Shown here piece after piece: positions 1 through 7,146 of a DNA stretch of 12,165 nt. A program made the translations under genes and the position numbers. Position 1 is the first letter of the stretch, and each line of letters starts with the position of its first letter. The DNA comes from CAYMCV01 sp964389005 (GTDB lineage: Bacteria > Bacillota > Clostridia > Lachnospirales > Lachnospiraceae): positions 1 through 12,165 of the forward strand of contig CAYMCV010000072.1 of assembly GCA_964389005.1 (NCBI GenBank). The letters are read 5' to 3'. The notes under the pieces are model-generated. The model was not told where the DNA came from. It ran no database searches and was given only the letters and a program-made list of their open reading frames with translations.

Positions 1-1
1 G

Positions 2-538
2 ATATTGGGTATTTTGCGCATGCAACCGAGTACGGGATACGATATTAAGAAATACAGCGATTGTGTGTTATCCGGATTCTGGAATGAGAACTTTGGGCAT
101 ATTTATCCGACACTTCGCACGATGCTTGCGGAGGGGATGATTGCACAGTGCTCGGATGAGAAATCCGAAACCGATGCAAATGACACGCATGACCGAAAGA
201 TTCGTTATCGTATTACCGAAAAAGGACGTGCGGAGTTTATGGCGTGGCTTGCGGAAGAGACCGTGCAGCCGCCGGTTCGCTCAGAATTTATGCTGAAATT
301 ATTGTTCTCAGACCAATGTTCCAATGAACAGATTATGCAAATGCTCATGACGTATCGCCAAAACCATGTGGACAGCATTGCGCGATATCGCAATATGCTG
401 GAAGAACTGGATGGGGGAATTGACGAAGTCTCGCCGGAACGGGCGCGATTTATACGTGTCGTACTCAGAAAAGGCATCATTTCAAGCGAGGCCGATATAC
501 AATGGTGTGATGAAACGATGCATACATTTTTTTCGTAA
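2..538 (+). CDS. PadR family transcriptional regulator, 5'-truncated by the window edge
   Basis: This is the C-terminal 178 residues of a PadR-type winged-helix repressor. The frame is already open at the window edge, and the first visible residues (ILGIL, then STGYDIKK) match the early first helix of the PadR fold, so only a few N-terminal residues are missing and the TTG at 5 is not a likely start. FWNENFGHIYPTLRTM is the typical PadR recognition-helix region (FW..xxGxIYPTL). The wing ends in RYRITEKGRAEF, and a helical C-terminal dimerisation half of about 90 residues follows. The wing carries an acidic insert, roughly SDEKSETDANDTHD. PadR proteins usually repress neighbouring efflux or stress genes and release DNA on ligand binding. 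The likely target lies outside the window. Family assignment is firm; the ligand is unknown. Confidence 0.88.
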   Translation: MLGILRMQPSTGYDIKKYSDCVLSGFWNENFGHIYPTLRTMLAEGMIAQCSDEKSETDANDTHDRKIRYRITEKGRAEFMAWLAEETVQPPVRSEFMLKLLFSDQCSNEQIMQMLMTYRQNHVDSIARYRNMLEELDGGIDEVSPERARFIRVVLRKGIISSEADIQWCDETMHTFFS

Positions 539-562
539 TTCATAGGATTCTTTGGAAGAATA

Positions 563-571
563 TGTTATAAT
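563..571 (+). promoter_or_regulatory. Possible extended -10 element (TGTTATAAT) for the RibD-like gene
   Basis: TGTTATAAT is a perfect TATAAT with the TGn extension. No good -35 is seen 17 bp upstream, where the sequence is TAGGAT. Initiation 6-8 bases downstream would start inside the 5' arm of the terminator at 574-607, so the new transcript would lack a complete hairpin and would not be ended by it. This is inferred from sequence only. Confidence 0.35.
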
Positions 572-573
572 GA

Positions 574-607
574 GCCTTGCGGAACTTAAGTTCTGTAAGG
601 CTTTTTT
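574..607 (+). terminator. Intrinsic terminator after the padR-like gene
   Basis: GCCTTGCGGAACTT (574-587) pairs with AAGTTCTGTAAGGC (588-601) along its whole length, with two G-U pairs. A run of six T follows at 602-607. It lies 36 bp after the stop codon and ends the padR-like transcript. Confidence 0.9.
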
Positions 608-635
608 CATTTATTGATAGCGAAAGGGGATTGCA

Positions 636-1319
636 ATGGACAGACCAATTACAACGTTATTTATGCTAGTTTCCGTAGACGGCAAGATTAGCACGGGCGC
701 CAATGATTCCTTGGATTTCGATGCAGATTTTCCGAAGATTGACGGCCTGAAAGAAGGCGTGCATCGATATTATGAAATTGAACAGACCACGGATTTGTGG
801 ACTATTAATTCCGGTCGCGTTCAGGAGAAAATGGGTGTAAATGAGGCGCCGATGCCGGAGAAAACGCCGGTATCCTATGTAATCATTGACAATCGACATT
901 TGAATGAGAACGGTGTTCGGTATTTTTGCGCACGCGCCAAACAGTTTGTTTTGGTAACATCGAATCGCCGTCATCCGGCATATGAGGTCGATGCCGACAA
1001 CTGTAATATTATCTTCCAGGAGCAACTCGATTTGGAGGCTTTGCTTTCACAACTAAAAAGCAACTTTGGGTGTGAACGACTGACCATACAGACCGGCGGA
1101 ACCTTGAACGGTATGTTTTTGCGCAAGAAACTGTTTGACTATGTGGATGTTGTGATGGCACCGGTGCTTGTCGGCGGTAGGGATACTTCCACTTTGGTTG
1201 ACGGACAGTCGCTGACTCATCCGAATCAATTGGGACAATTGGGTGTTCTGGAATTGATTAATTGTGAAGTCTTGCCCAATTCTTATCTTCGGTTACAATA
1301 TAAAGTGATTGGATCATAA
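636..1319 (+). CDS. RibD C-terminal domain/dihydrofolate-reductase-like oxidoreductase
   Basis: A 227-residue single-domain protein of the DHFR-like RibD C-terminal family, which reduces pyrimidine- or pteridine-like substrates with NADPH. Visible hallmarks are the N-terminal MLVSVDGKI strand (residues 10-18), SGRVQEKM near 59-66 where relatives carry GR.T, and the dinucleotide-binding section IQTGGTLNGMFL (151-162). The last is followed by VDVVMAPVLVGGRDTSTLVDG (170-190), matching the usual iaPvllGG segment. There is no deaminase domain, so it is not a full RibD, and no other riboflavin gene is nearby. The ATG at 636 has a GAAAGGGG ribosome binding site. It appears to be a single-gene unit between the upstream terminator and a 76-bp gap. 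The family is clear; the substrate is not. Confidence 0.85.
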   Translation: MDRPITTLFMLVSVDGKISTGANDSLDFDADFPKIDGLKEGVHRYYEIEQTTDLWTINSGRVQEKMGVNEAPMPEKTPVSYVIIDNRHLNENGVRYFCARAKQFVLVTSNRRHPAYEVDADNCNIIFQEQLDLEALLSQLKSNFGCERLTIQTGGTLNGMFLRKKLFDYVDVVMAPVLVGGRDTSTLVDGQSLTHPNQLGQLGVLELINCEVLPNSYLRLQYKVIGS

Positions 1320-1341
1320 TGATGTTGGAGTCAAAAGGTTT

Positions 1342-1368
1342 TTGAACCTTGTATTATCATAATATAAC
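1342..1368 (+). promoter_or_regulatory. Weak candidate promoter upstream of the acetyltransferase operon
   Basis: TTGAAC (1342-1347) and TATAAC (1363-1368) are separated by only 15 bp, short for a housekeeping promoter. The -35 overlaps the 3' arm of a small hairpin (AAGGTT/AACCTT with a TTTG loop, about 1335-1350) that has no T-run and is a poor terminator. The 76-bp gap is the only room for a promoter of the following gene group. Confidence 0.3.
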
Positions 1369-1395
1369 AAATCATTTATCAGGGAGGGAATTACG

Positions 1396-2049
1396 ATGAC
1401 AGAGAAAGAAAAAGCAGCAGCGGGATATTTGTATAATCCGACATATGACATGGAACTTGCACGAGATATTGCAAAGTGCAAGGAATTGTGTTTCGAGTAC
1501 AACAATCTCAAACCGAGCACACCGACGGAAGACCGTAAAAAAATGCTGATTCAGCTATTCGGTGATATCGGCGAGAATGCAATGGTATGGCAACCGATTT
1601 GGTGTGATTACGGGTACAACACTTTTATCGGTAAGGATTTCTTTTCAAATCATAACCTGTATATTATGGATGGCGGAAAGGTGACCATCGGCAACCATGT
1701 TTTTATCGGCCCGAATTGCTGTATTGCGACGGCAGAACACGCAATTGATGCAGAACAGCGTGACGCGGGACTCGAAGTGGCCAAGCCGATTACCATCGGA
1801 AACCATGTATGGCTCGGAGCGGGGGTTACCGTTCTTGGTGGCGTTACCATCGGTGACAACACTGTCATCGGCGCGGGAAGCGTGGTAACAAAATCCATTC
1901 CGGAGAACGTGATTGCTGTTGGAAATCCATGTAAGGTATTGCGTGAAATCACACAAGAAGACAGAGATACGTATGCCAAAGACACAGAGAACAAATCTGT
2001 AACCGGTGAGCGTGTAACATTCCATATGGTTGATGAATTTACACGGTAA
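1396..2049 (+). CDS. Maltose/galactoside O-acetyltransferase-like (left-handed beta-helix)
   Basis: This 217-residue protein belongs to the MAT/GAT group of hexapeptide acetyltransferases, which move an acetyl group from acetyl-CoA to a sugar hydroxyl in the cytoplasm as trimers. Residues 4-57 form the N-terminal Mac helix region, including YNPTYDMEL. The beta-helix follows with repeated [IV]G-x4 hexapeptides such as VTIGNHVFIGPN and ITIGNHVWLGAGVTVLGG, then VIGAGSVVTKSIPENVIAVGNPCKVLREI. His115 in ATAEH occupies the place of the catalytic histidine of LacA-type enzymes. The protein continues about 30 residues beyond the usual end near LREI, with a polar tail ending HMVDEFTR. The ribosome binding site AGGGAGG lies 8 bp before the ATG. 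The next gene starts 29 bp downstream, so it probably heads the signalling operon. The acceptor sugar is unknown. Confidence 0.9.
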   Translation: MTEKEKAAAGYLYNPTYDMELARDIAKCKELCFEYNNLKPSTPTEDRKKMLIQLFGDIGENAMVWQPIWCDYGYNTFIGKDFFSNHNLYIMDGGKVTIGNHVFIGPNCCIATAEHAIDAEQRDAGLEVAKPITIGNHVWLGAGVTVLGGVTIGDNTVIGAGSVVTKSIPENVIAVGNPCKVLREITQEDRDTYAKDTENKSVTGERVTFHMVDEFTR

Positions 2050-2078
2050 CATACATTTATTACGGAGAAGATAAGACG

Positions 2079-4829
2079 ATGAACGCGACTTCAAAAAACG
2101 TTACGATTAATGTAAAAAATGCAAAGTATCTGGTATTTGCAGTATTTCTCTTTTACTCCGTCATGATGACTGCCACGGCAGTATTACTGGATTGGCCGAC
2201 ATGGGTTTTGATATATACGGCAAGTACAGCGATAATTATGTCAGTATTGACTTTGATTCCGAAATTTCCGGAAATAAACTATATGTATGCAATAACCACA
2301 GCAACAATGTTGAATGTGGCTATTTTTAGTTGGAAGGAAAACAGCTTCTATCAATCGGGAATTGTATTGTGCGGCGTGGCATTGCTTTTGTCGTTGTTCA
2401 TGAATACCCGCGTGGTTATTTATCAATCCGTGTTGACCGTTTTGCTGTTGCTCACGCATTTATTTGTTTTAAAGACAATTCCGTTTCAAAACATGGGAGA
2501 TATCTGTAATTTCTTGATGAGAATTCCGGCATTGCTCGCAGTTCAGATTTTGCTTATTTTTGTAATTTTTAAAATTAACCAAACTTATAATTCATTGAAA
2601 GCGAGTATTGATAAAGCGCACCATGCGGAGCAATCGAAGTCGGATTTTCTTGCAAACATGAGCCATGAGATCAGAACACCGATGAATGCCATTGTCGGAA
2701 TGTGCGAATTAATTTTGCGCGAGACAGATATCAGTGAAAGCGTGCGGGAAGATTGTTTCGGTATTCAGACATCCGGTCGAAGTTTGTTGTCCATCATCAA
2801 TGATATTTTGGATTTTTCCAAGATTGAATCCGGCAAGATGGAAATCATTGAGCAGGAATACAATATTGCATCCATGTTGAATGACGTAATCAATATGTCA
2901 ATGACACGTAAAGGTGATAAAAAAATAGAAATCATTGTGCAGGTCGATCCGAACTTACCGTGCGGACTCATCGGTGATGAGATGAGAATCAGACAGATTA
3001 TCATTAACCTAATGACGAATGCAATTAAATTTACCGAACGCGGAACCGTAACAATTCGGCTTTCACAGACCAAGCAGGAGTATGGGATTAACTTAAACGT
3101 GTCAGTTATCGATTCCGGTATCGGAATTACACCGGAAAATCTTGAAAAACTGTTTACAAGTTTTCAACAGGTGGATACCAAGAAAAACAGAAGCGTGGAA
3201 GGAACCGGCTTGGGACTGGCTATTTCCAAGAGTCTGATACAGAGAATGGGCGGATTTATTTCGGTTACGAGTGAGTACCGCAAGGGTTCGGAATTTCATT
3301 TTGTGGTTCCGCAGAAGGTTTCCAATTCGGAGCCGTTCATATCAGTAAAAGACGTAGAGAAGATTCAGGCGGTTGGCTATGTTGATATGCACAAATTTGG
3401 CAGTGATGCGGTTGCACAACAGTATAGTGAACTGATATCGGAGATGATTCAAGGTTTGAATGTTAACTGTCGATGGTTTTCCAATATGGATGCGCTTAAA
3501 GAGACTATAGAAAACGGTGAAGTGACGCATTGTTTTATCGGAAAAGAAGAATATCTGGCAGAGAAAGAGTATTATGCGCAGATTTCCAAGAAATGCGAAG
3601 TGGTCATAGTTCAGGACCGCGTAAATGCGGTGGAGCCGCCGAATGGTATGAAGTGTATTTATAAGCCTTTTTATGCGTTGTCTGTGGCTTCTGTACTAAA
3701 TAATGAGAGTATGGTTTTGAATATGAATGAGCGTCGCGGCGCATCGATACGATTTATTGCACCGAAAGCCAGAGTGCTGATTGTAGACGACAACATCATT
3801 AATCTCAAAGTTGCCGTAGGGTTGATGCGACCGTACCACATGCAATTGATTACGGCAGAGAGCGCCAAGGCTGCGATTGCAATGTTGCGCTCGAAGGATA
3901 TTGACCTTGTTTTCATGGATCATATGATGCCGGACATCGATGGCGTGGAAGCAACCAAGATGATTCGCGAGATGGAGGATGCATATTACCGGAATCTTCC
4001 CATTATTGCGCTGACCGCCAATGCCATTAACGGTGTCAGGGAACTTTTTCTTGCATCCGGCATGAACGATTTTATTGCAAAGCCGATTGAACTTTCCGCG
4101 CTGGATCGGGTACTAAAGAAGTGGTTGCCGCAGAATTACATACAGGCACCGACTGCGGAAGATGTGCGAACACGCGAAACGATTAAGGTGTTGAAAAAAG
4201 TATCCGGAAACACATTTTTCAACCCGGATAGCGGACTGGTATATACAGGCGGAGATATGGATACCTATCTTGACATTCTGAAGGTGTTTGTCGGTAAGGA
4301 AGAGGGTAAAAAGGAATACATTGACAAACTTTATCAGTCACAGGATTGGAAAAATTATGTCATTGAAGTACATGCACTGAAAAGTTCTTCACTTTCCATC
4401 GGAGCAACGGATTTGTCGGAACTGGCTAAGAAACTGGAACATGCCGGCAAAGCGGGCGATTATCAGACTATTACGGAAGAACATGAAGCGTTCCTGCAGC
4501 AATATGAGAAGGTGACGCGAGAAGCCGATAAGTATCTGCATGAGAACACGGTTACCGATAAGGGGGAAGCTGCAGAGGATAATACAGACATTCCTGAAGT
4601 GGATTGTAAACAACTTGAGGCTTATTTTGCCGATATACTGGCAGCAGTTGATAATTTTGACGGAGATGAAATTGTGCGTATCGCAGAGGAAGTCTCGCAA
4701 TACAGTTATCAAGGTCGTATATTGAGCGAAGATTTTCATAAAGTTAGGGAACTGGCCGAAGATTTTGAATATGATGACATCAAGTCATATATGAACAAAA
4801 TTTCCGAACAACTGATGATTCATTCATAG
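2079..4829 (+). CDS. Membrane hybrid histidine kinase (HisKA-HATPase-pseudoREC-REC-HPt)
   Basis: A 916-residue phosphorelay sensor. Six hydrophobic segments fill residues 17-164 (about 17-37, 42-60, 68-84, 92-107, 111-131, 143-164), with almost no extracellular domain, so the stimulus is probably sensed in or at the membrane. A short linker leads to HisKA with the phospho-acceptor His196 in NMSHEIRTPMNAIVG. The ATPase domain has Asn310/Asn314 (N box), DSGIGI (345-350) and GTGLGL (375-380). Residues 425-545 look like a receiver that has lost its acidic site but keeps a terminal KPF (529-531). A true receiver follows: Asp570, Asp571, phospho-Asp614 in MDHMMPDIDG, Thr646, Lys668. Then comes an HPt domain with His765 in EVHALKSSSLSIGA. 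A helical tail (840-916) repeats an NFDGDEI/DFEYDDI motif. The ATG follows an ACGGAGA site. The phosphoryl path His196-Asp614-His765 is complete and suggests transfer to a separate receiver, most simply the REC-GGDEF protein two genes downstream. Confidence 0.93.
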   Translation: MNATSKNVTINVKNAKYLVFAVFLFYSVMMTATAVLLDWPTWVLIYTASTAIIMSVLTLIPKFPEINYMYAITTATMLNVAIFSWKENSFYQSGIVLCGVALLLSLFMNTRVVIYQSVLTVLLLLTHLFVLKTIPFQNMGDICNFLMRIPALLAVQILLIFVIFKINQTYNSLKASIDKAHHAEQSKSDFLANMSHEIRTPMNAIVGMCELILRETDISESVREDCFGIQTSGRSLLSIINDILDFSKIESGKMEIIEQEYNIASMLNDVINMSMTRKGDKKIEIIVQVDPNLPCGLIGDEMRIRQIIINLMTNAIKFTERGTVTIRLSQTKQEYGINLNVSVIDSGIGITPENLEKLFTSFQQVDTKKNRSVEGTGLGLAISKSLIQRMGGFISVTSEYRKGSEFHFVVPQKVSNSEPFISVKDVEKIQAVGYVDMHKFGSDAVAQQYSELISEMIQGLNVNCRWFSNMDALKETIENGEVTHCFIGKEEYLAEKEYYAQISKKCEVVIVQDRVNAVEPPNGMKCIYKPFYALSVASVLNNESMVLNMNERRGASIRFIAPKARVLIVDDNIINLKVAVGLMRPYHMQLITAESAKAAIAMLRSKDIDLVFMDHMMPDIDGVEATKMIREMEDAYYRNLPIIALTANAINGVRELFLASGMNDFIAKPIELSALDRVLKKWLPQNYIQAPTAEDVRTRETIKVLKKVSGNTFFNPDSGLVYTGGDMDTYLDILKVFVGKEEGKKEYIDKLYQSQDWKNYVIEVHALKSSSLSIGATDLSELAKKLEHAGKAGDYQTITEEHEAFLQQYEKVTREADKYLHENTVTDKGEAAEDNTDIPEVDCKQLEAYFADILAAVDNFDGDEIVRIAEEVSQYSYQGRILSEDFHKVRELAEDFEYDDIKSYMNKISEQLMIHS

Positions 4830-4867
4830 TACAGGATAGGCGTATCGGTTCACAAGGGAGGTTTTGG

Positions 4868-5737
4868 ATGAGCGAGAAGAAGGGACAACGGATAAAAATT
4901 ACTACAGACTGCGTTTGCGATTTGCCCAAGGAACTGCTGGATAAAAGTAATGTCAGTCAGATACCGTTTTACATTATCACAGAGGAAGGAAGATTCTGTG
5001 ACATGACGGAAATTACGTCTGACAATATTCTTGAATACATCGGAAGCGGGCATCAAGCACATTCAATTGCTTCATCCCCCGAAGAATATCGTACCTTTTT
5101 CATGCAGCAACTGGAAACATATGACAGCGTGCTTCATATAACGATTACAAGCGGAACAAGCCTTGCTTACCGATATGCTTCCGAGGCGGCAGAGGGGTGT
5201 GACGGACGTGTAATTGTATTTGATTCGCTGCATCTTTCGACGGGGCTTGGACTGATGGTGTTAAAAGCCGCACAACTTTTAGACGAGGGAAAAACAACGG
5301 AGGAAATTGTCTCCTACCTGACAGATATGCGAAGCAGGGTATCCACATCATTTATGGCTTACAGTGCCGATTATCTCTATCGTAGCGGAAAGGTTCGTAA
5401 GTCCGTGGCGGATTTGTGCCGCATGTTCGGGGTACATCCGATTCTGGTTATCGGAAAGAACGGTCGCGTTAAGCCCGGCGGAATTATGCTCGGAAAATAT
5501 GAAAAGGTGGCAAGACGTTATATCAGAAAGAAACTTGGGAAACGCAACGATATTGACAACAGATATATTTTTGTGACATATGCAGGCTGTAATACGAAGA
5601 TGGTTTCCATGCTCAAAACTGAGGTTGAGAAGTATAACATCGCGGAACGGGTGATTGTGACTAAAGCTTCCGCAACTGTATCAAGCAATTGCGGACCGAA
5701 TGCCTTTGGGGTACTTTTTACCACGAAAAATCAATAG
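4868..5737 (+). CDS. DegV family fatty-acid-binding protein
   Basis: A 289-residue protein of usual DegV length. The family binds a fatty acid between an N-terminal and a C-terminal domain, and Gram-positive FakB members present it to the kinase FakA. Seen here: ITTDCVCDLP (residues 11-20, where relatives have DS[ST]CDLP), SIASSPEEY (66-74, the usual TSQPSPEEF position), the head-group loop ITSGTSLAY (93-101), VIVFDSLHLSTGLGLM (115-130), YRSGKVRKSVADL (171-183) and CGPNAFGVLF at the C-terminus. The AGGGAGG site at 4855-4861 supports the ATG. No fakA-like kinase is present. The gene sits 38 bp after the hybrid kinase and 14 bp before the REC-GGDEF gene, so it is part of a signalling operon. 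A role in linking membrane lipid state to c-di-GMP output is only a guess. Confidence 0.92.
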   Translation: MSEKKGQRIKITTDCVCDLPKELLDKSNVSQIPFYIITEEGRFCDMTEITSDNILEYIGSGHQAHSIASSPEEYRTFFMQQLETYDSVLHITITSGTSLAYRYASEAAEGCDGRVIVFDSLHLSTGLGLMVLKAAQLLDEGKTTEEIVSYLTDMRSRVSTSFMAYSADYLYRSGKVRKSVADLCRMFGVHPILVIGKNGRVKPGGIMLGKYEKVARRYIRKKLGKRNDIDNRYIFVTYAGCNTKMVSMLKTEVEKYNIAERVIVTKASATVSSNCGPNAFGVLFTTKNQ

Positions 5738-5742
5738 GGAGG
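5736..5742 (+). promoter_or_regulatory. Ribosome binding site setting the start of the REC-GGDEF gene
   Basis: AGGGAGG overlaps the degV stop codon (TAG at 5735-5737) and lies 9 bp before the ATG at 5752. It rules out the upstream in-frame start at 5689, which lies inside degV and would add a non-homologous 21-residue leader before the receiver domain. Confidence 0.85.
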
Positions 5743-5751
5743 AAACAGGCA

Positions 5752-7146
5752 ATGAAACATATTCTGATTGTGGACGATAACAAAGAGAATTTAACGGCGG
5801 CACGTGCCGTATTGAGCGATACTTATAAGATTACAGCGGTTACCATGGGGGTTCAGGCATTAAAGTTTTTGGAAAACAATCGCGCGGACTTAATCCTTTT
5901 AGATATAAACATGCCCGAAATGGATGGATTTGAGGTTATGCGGCAGATTCGCAACAGCTCATTGAATCAGGACATCCCGATTATTTTCCTGACTGCAGAC
6001 AATGAGGCAGAGACGGAAAGTAAGTGTTTGGAAGAGGGTGCCGTTGATTTTATCGCAAAGCCTTTTGTTCCGAGTGTTATGCGCTCACGAATTTCAAGGA
6101 TATTGGAATTGGAAGATTTACGCAAAAGCCTTGCGGATAAGTTGGAACAGAAGATGCAGGAAGTGACGGATATCAAGAGTAAATCACAACAAGATGCATT
6201 GACGGGATTGTGGAACCGAAGTTATACGGAAGACTGTGTTGACCGCATCTTCGCAAACGGCGGCAGCGGTACGGTTTTTATGATTGATATGGATAATTTC
6301 AAGGCAATCAACGACAATTATGGCCACATTGCGGGCGATCAGGTACTTCGCATGTTTGCCGATACCCTTCGGAAGTTCGCGCAGGAAGGGGATGTTGCGT
6401 GTCGCATCGGTGGCGATGAATTTGTACTTTTTATCAGAAACGAGCGTAGCAAATCAGTGTTGTCGAATCTTGCCTCCGATATTATATCGGATATCTGCTA
6501 TAAGTTAGAGGAAGGGAAATTTGATACCAATACATCGGTTTCCATCGGAATTGCACAGTATCCGGAGGACGGGAAGACGTTCAAAGATCTCTACAATGCC
6601 GCAGACAAGGCACTGTATTATGTAAAACAAAACGGCAAAAACTCTTTTTACTTTTATAGCGAGCAAAGTGAGTCACAGAACAACCGATTAAGCAGGACGG
6701 TGGATTTGCAGTATTTACGTGAAATCATGACCAGAGCGGATGCCGGAAAAGGTGCATATATTCTGGATTTTGACAGCTTTCATCATGTATACAATTTCAT
6801 CAGACGTTTTGTGGAAAGAAGCAATCGGGATGTGCAGACGATTTTGTTTACCTTTACGAGTACGACGGAAGGGAAAGAAGAGACGAACAACATGGAAGTG
6901 GCGGTGGAAGTTCTTGAGCAGGCAATTTTTACATCGTTGCGTCGTGTCGATGTTTCGACAAGATACTCAAGCAGACAGGTGGTTGTCATTTTGATGGATT
7001 CCAGTGCAGACGGCGGCGACATGGTTGCGAAACGAATCATGGAATGTTTCTATAAACTATATATTGGCGGATATGTAACCTTGGATTATGACATTGTACA
7101 GATGGATAAATTAACCAATATCATCAAGATTCAAGAGGCAAATTGA
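5752..7146 (+). CDS. Response regulator diguanylate cyclase (REC-GGDEF) with a degenerate second GGDEF-like domain
   Basis: A 464-residue cytoplasmic response regulator predicted to make cyclic di-GMP. The receiver (1-120) has Asp8, Asp9, phospho-Asp51 in LLDINMPEMDG, Thr81 and Lys103. A helical linker (120-145) leads to the cyclase domain: DALTGLWNR (148-156), MIDMDNFKAIND (177-188), and the signature GGDEF at 220-224, so the active site is intact. The inhibitory site should be RxxD five residues earlier, but here it is QEGD (211-214). Residues 316-455 appear to be a second, shortened GGDEF-like domain. RRVD (397-400) sits in the exact I-site register and is followed by RYSSRQVVVIL (404-414), so SSRQV replaces GGDEF. 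The gene lies 14 bp after degV, and the upstream HPt kinase is its likely partner. Its last 23 bases overlap the opposing cyclase gene. Function of the REC-GGDEF part is secure; the C-terminal reading is an inference from motif spacing. Confidence 0.92.
   Translation: MKHILIVDDNKENLTAARAVLSDTYKITAVTMGVQALKFLENNRADLILLDINMPEMDGFEVMRQIRNSSLNQDIPIIFLTADNEAETESKCLEEGAVDFIAKPFVPSVMRSRISRILELEDLRKSLADKLEQKMQEVTDIKSKSQQDALTGLWNRSYTEDCVDRIFANGGSGTVFMIDMDNFKAINDNYGHIAGDQVLRMFADTLRKFAQEGDVACRIGGDEFVLFIRNERSKSVLSNLASDIISDICYKLEEGKFDTNTSVSIGIAQYPEDGKTFKDLYNAADKALYYVKQNGKNSFYFYSEQSESQNNRLSRTVDLQYLREIMTRADAGKGAYILDFDSFHHVYNFIRRFVERSNRDVQTILFTFTSTTEGKEETNNMEVAVEVLEQAIFTSLRRVDVSTRYSSRQVVVILMDSSADGGDMVAKRIMECFYKLYIGGYVTLDYDIVQMDKLTNIIKIQEAN

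Noticed and set aside
1334..1351. Terminator after the RibD-like gene
   Set aside because: The AAGGTT/AACCTT hairpin is only 6 bp and is followed by GTATTAT, not a T-run, so it is a weak candidate at best.
1645..2094. 149-codon minus-strand frame opposite the acetyltransferase
   Set aside because: It is a shadow of a strongly conserved plus-strand gene and has no recognisable domain or ribosome site.
5689..5751. Longer N-terminus for the REC-GGDEF protein
   Set aside because: It lies within degV coding sequence and the AGGGAGG site at 5736-5742 points to ATG 5752, where the receiver domain begins.
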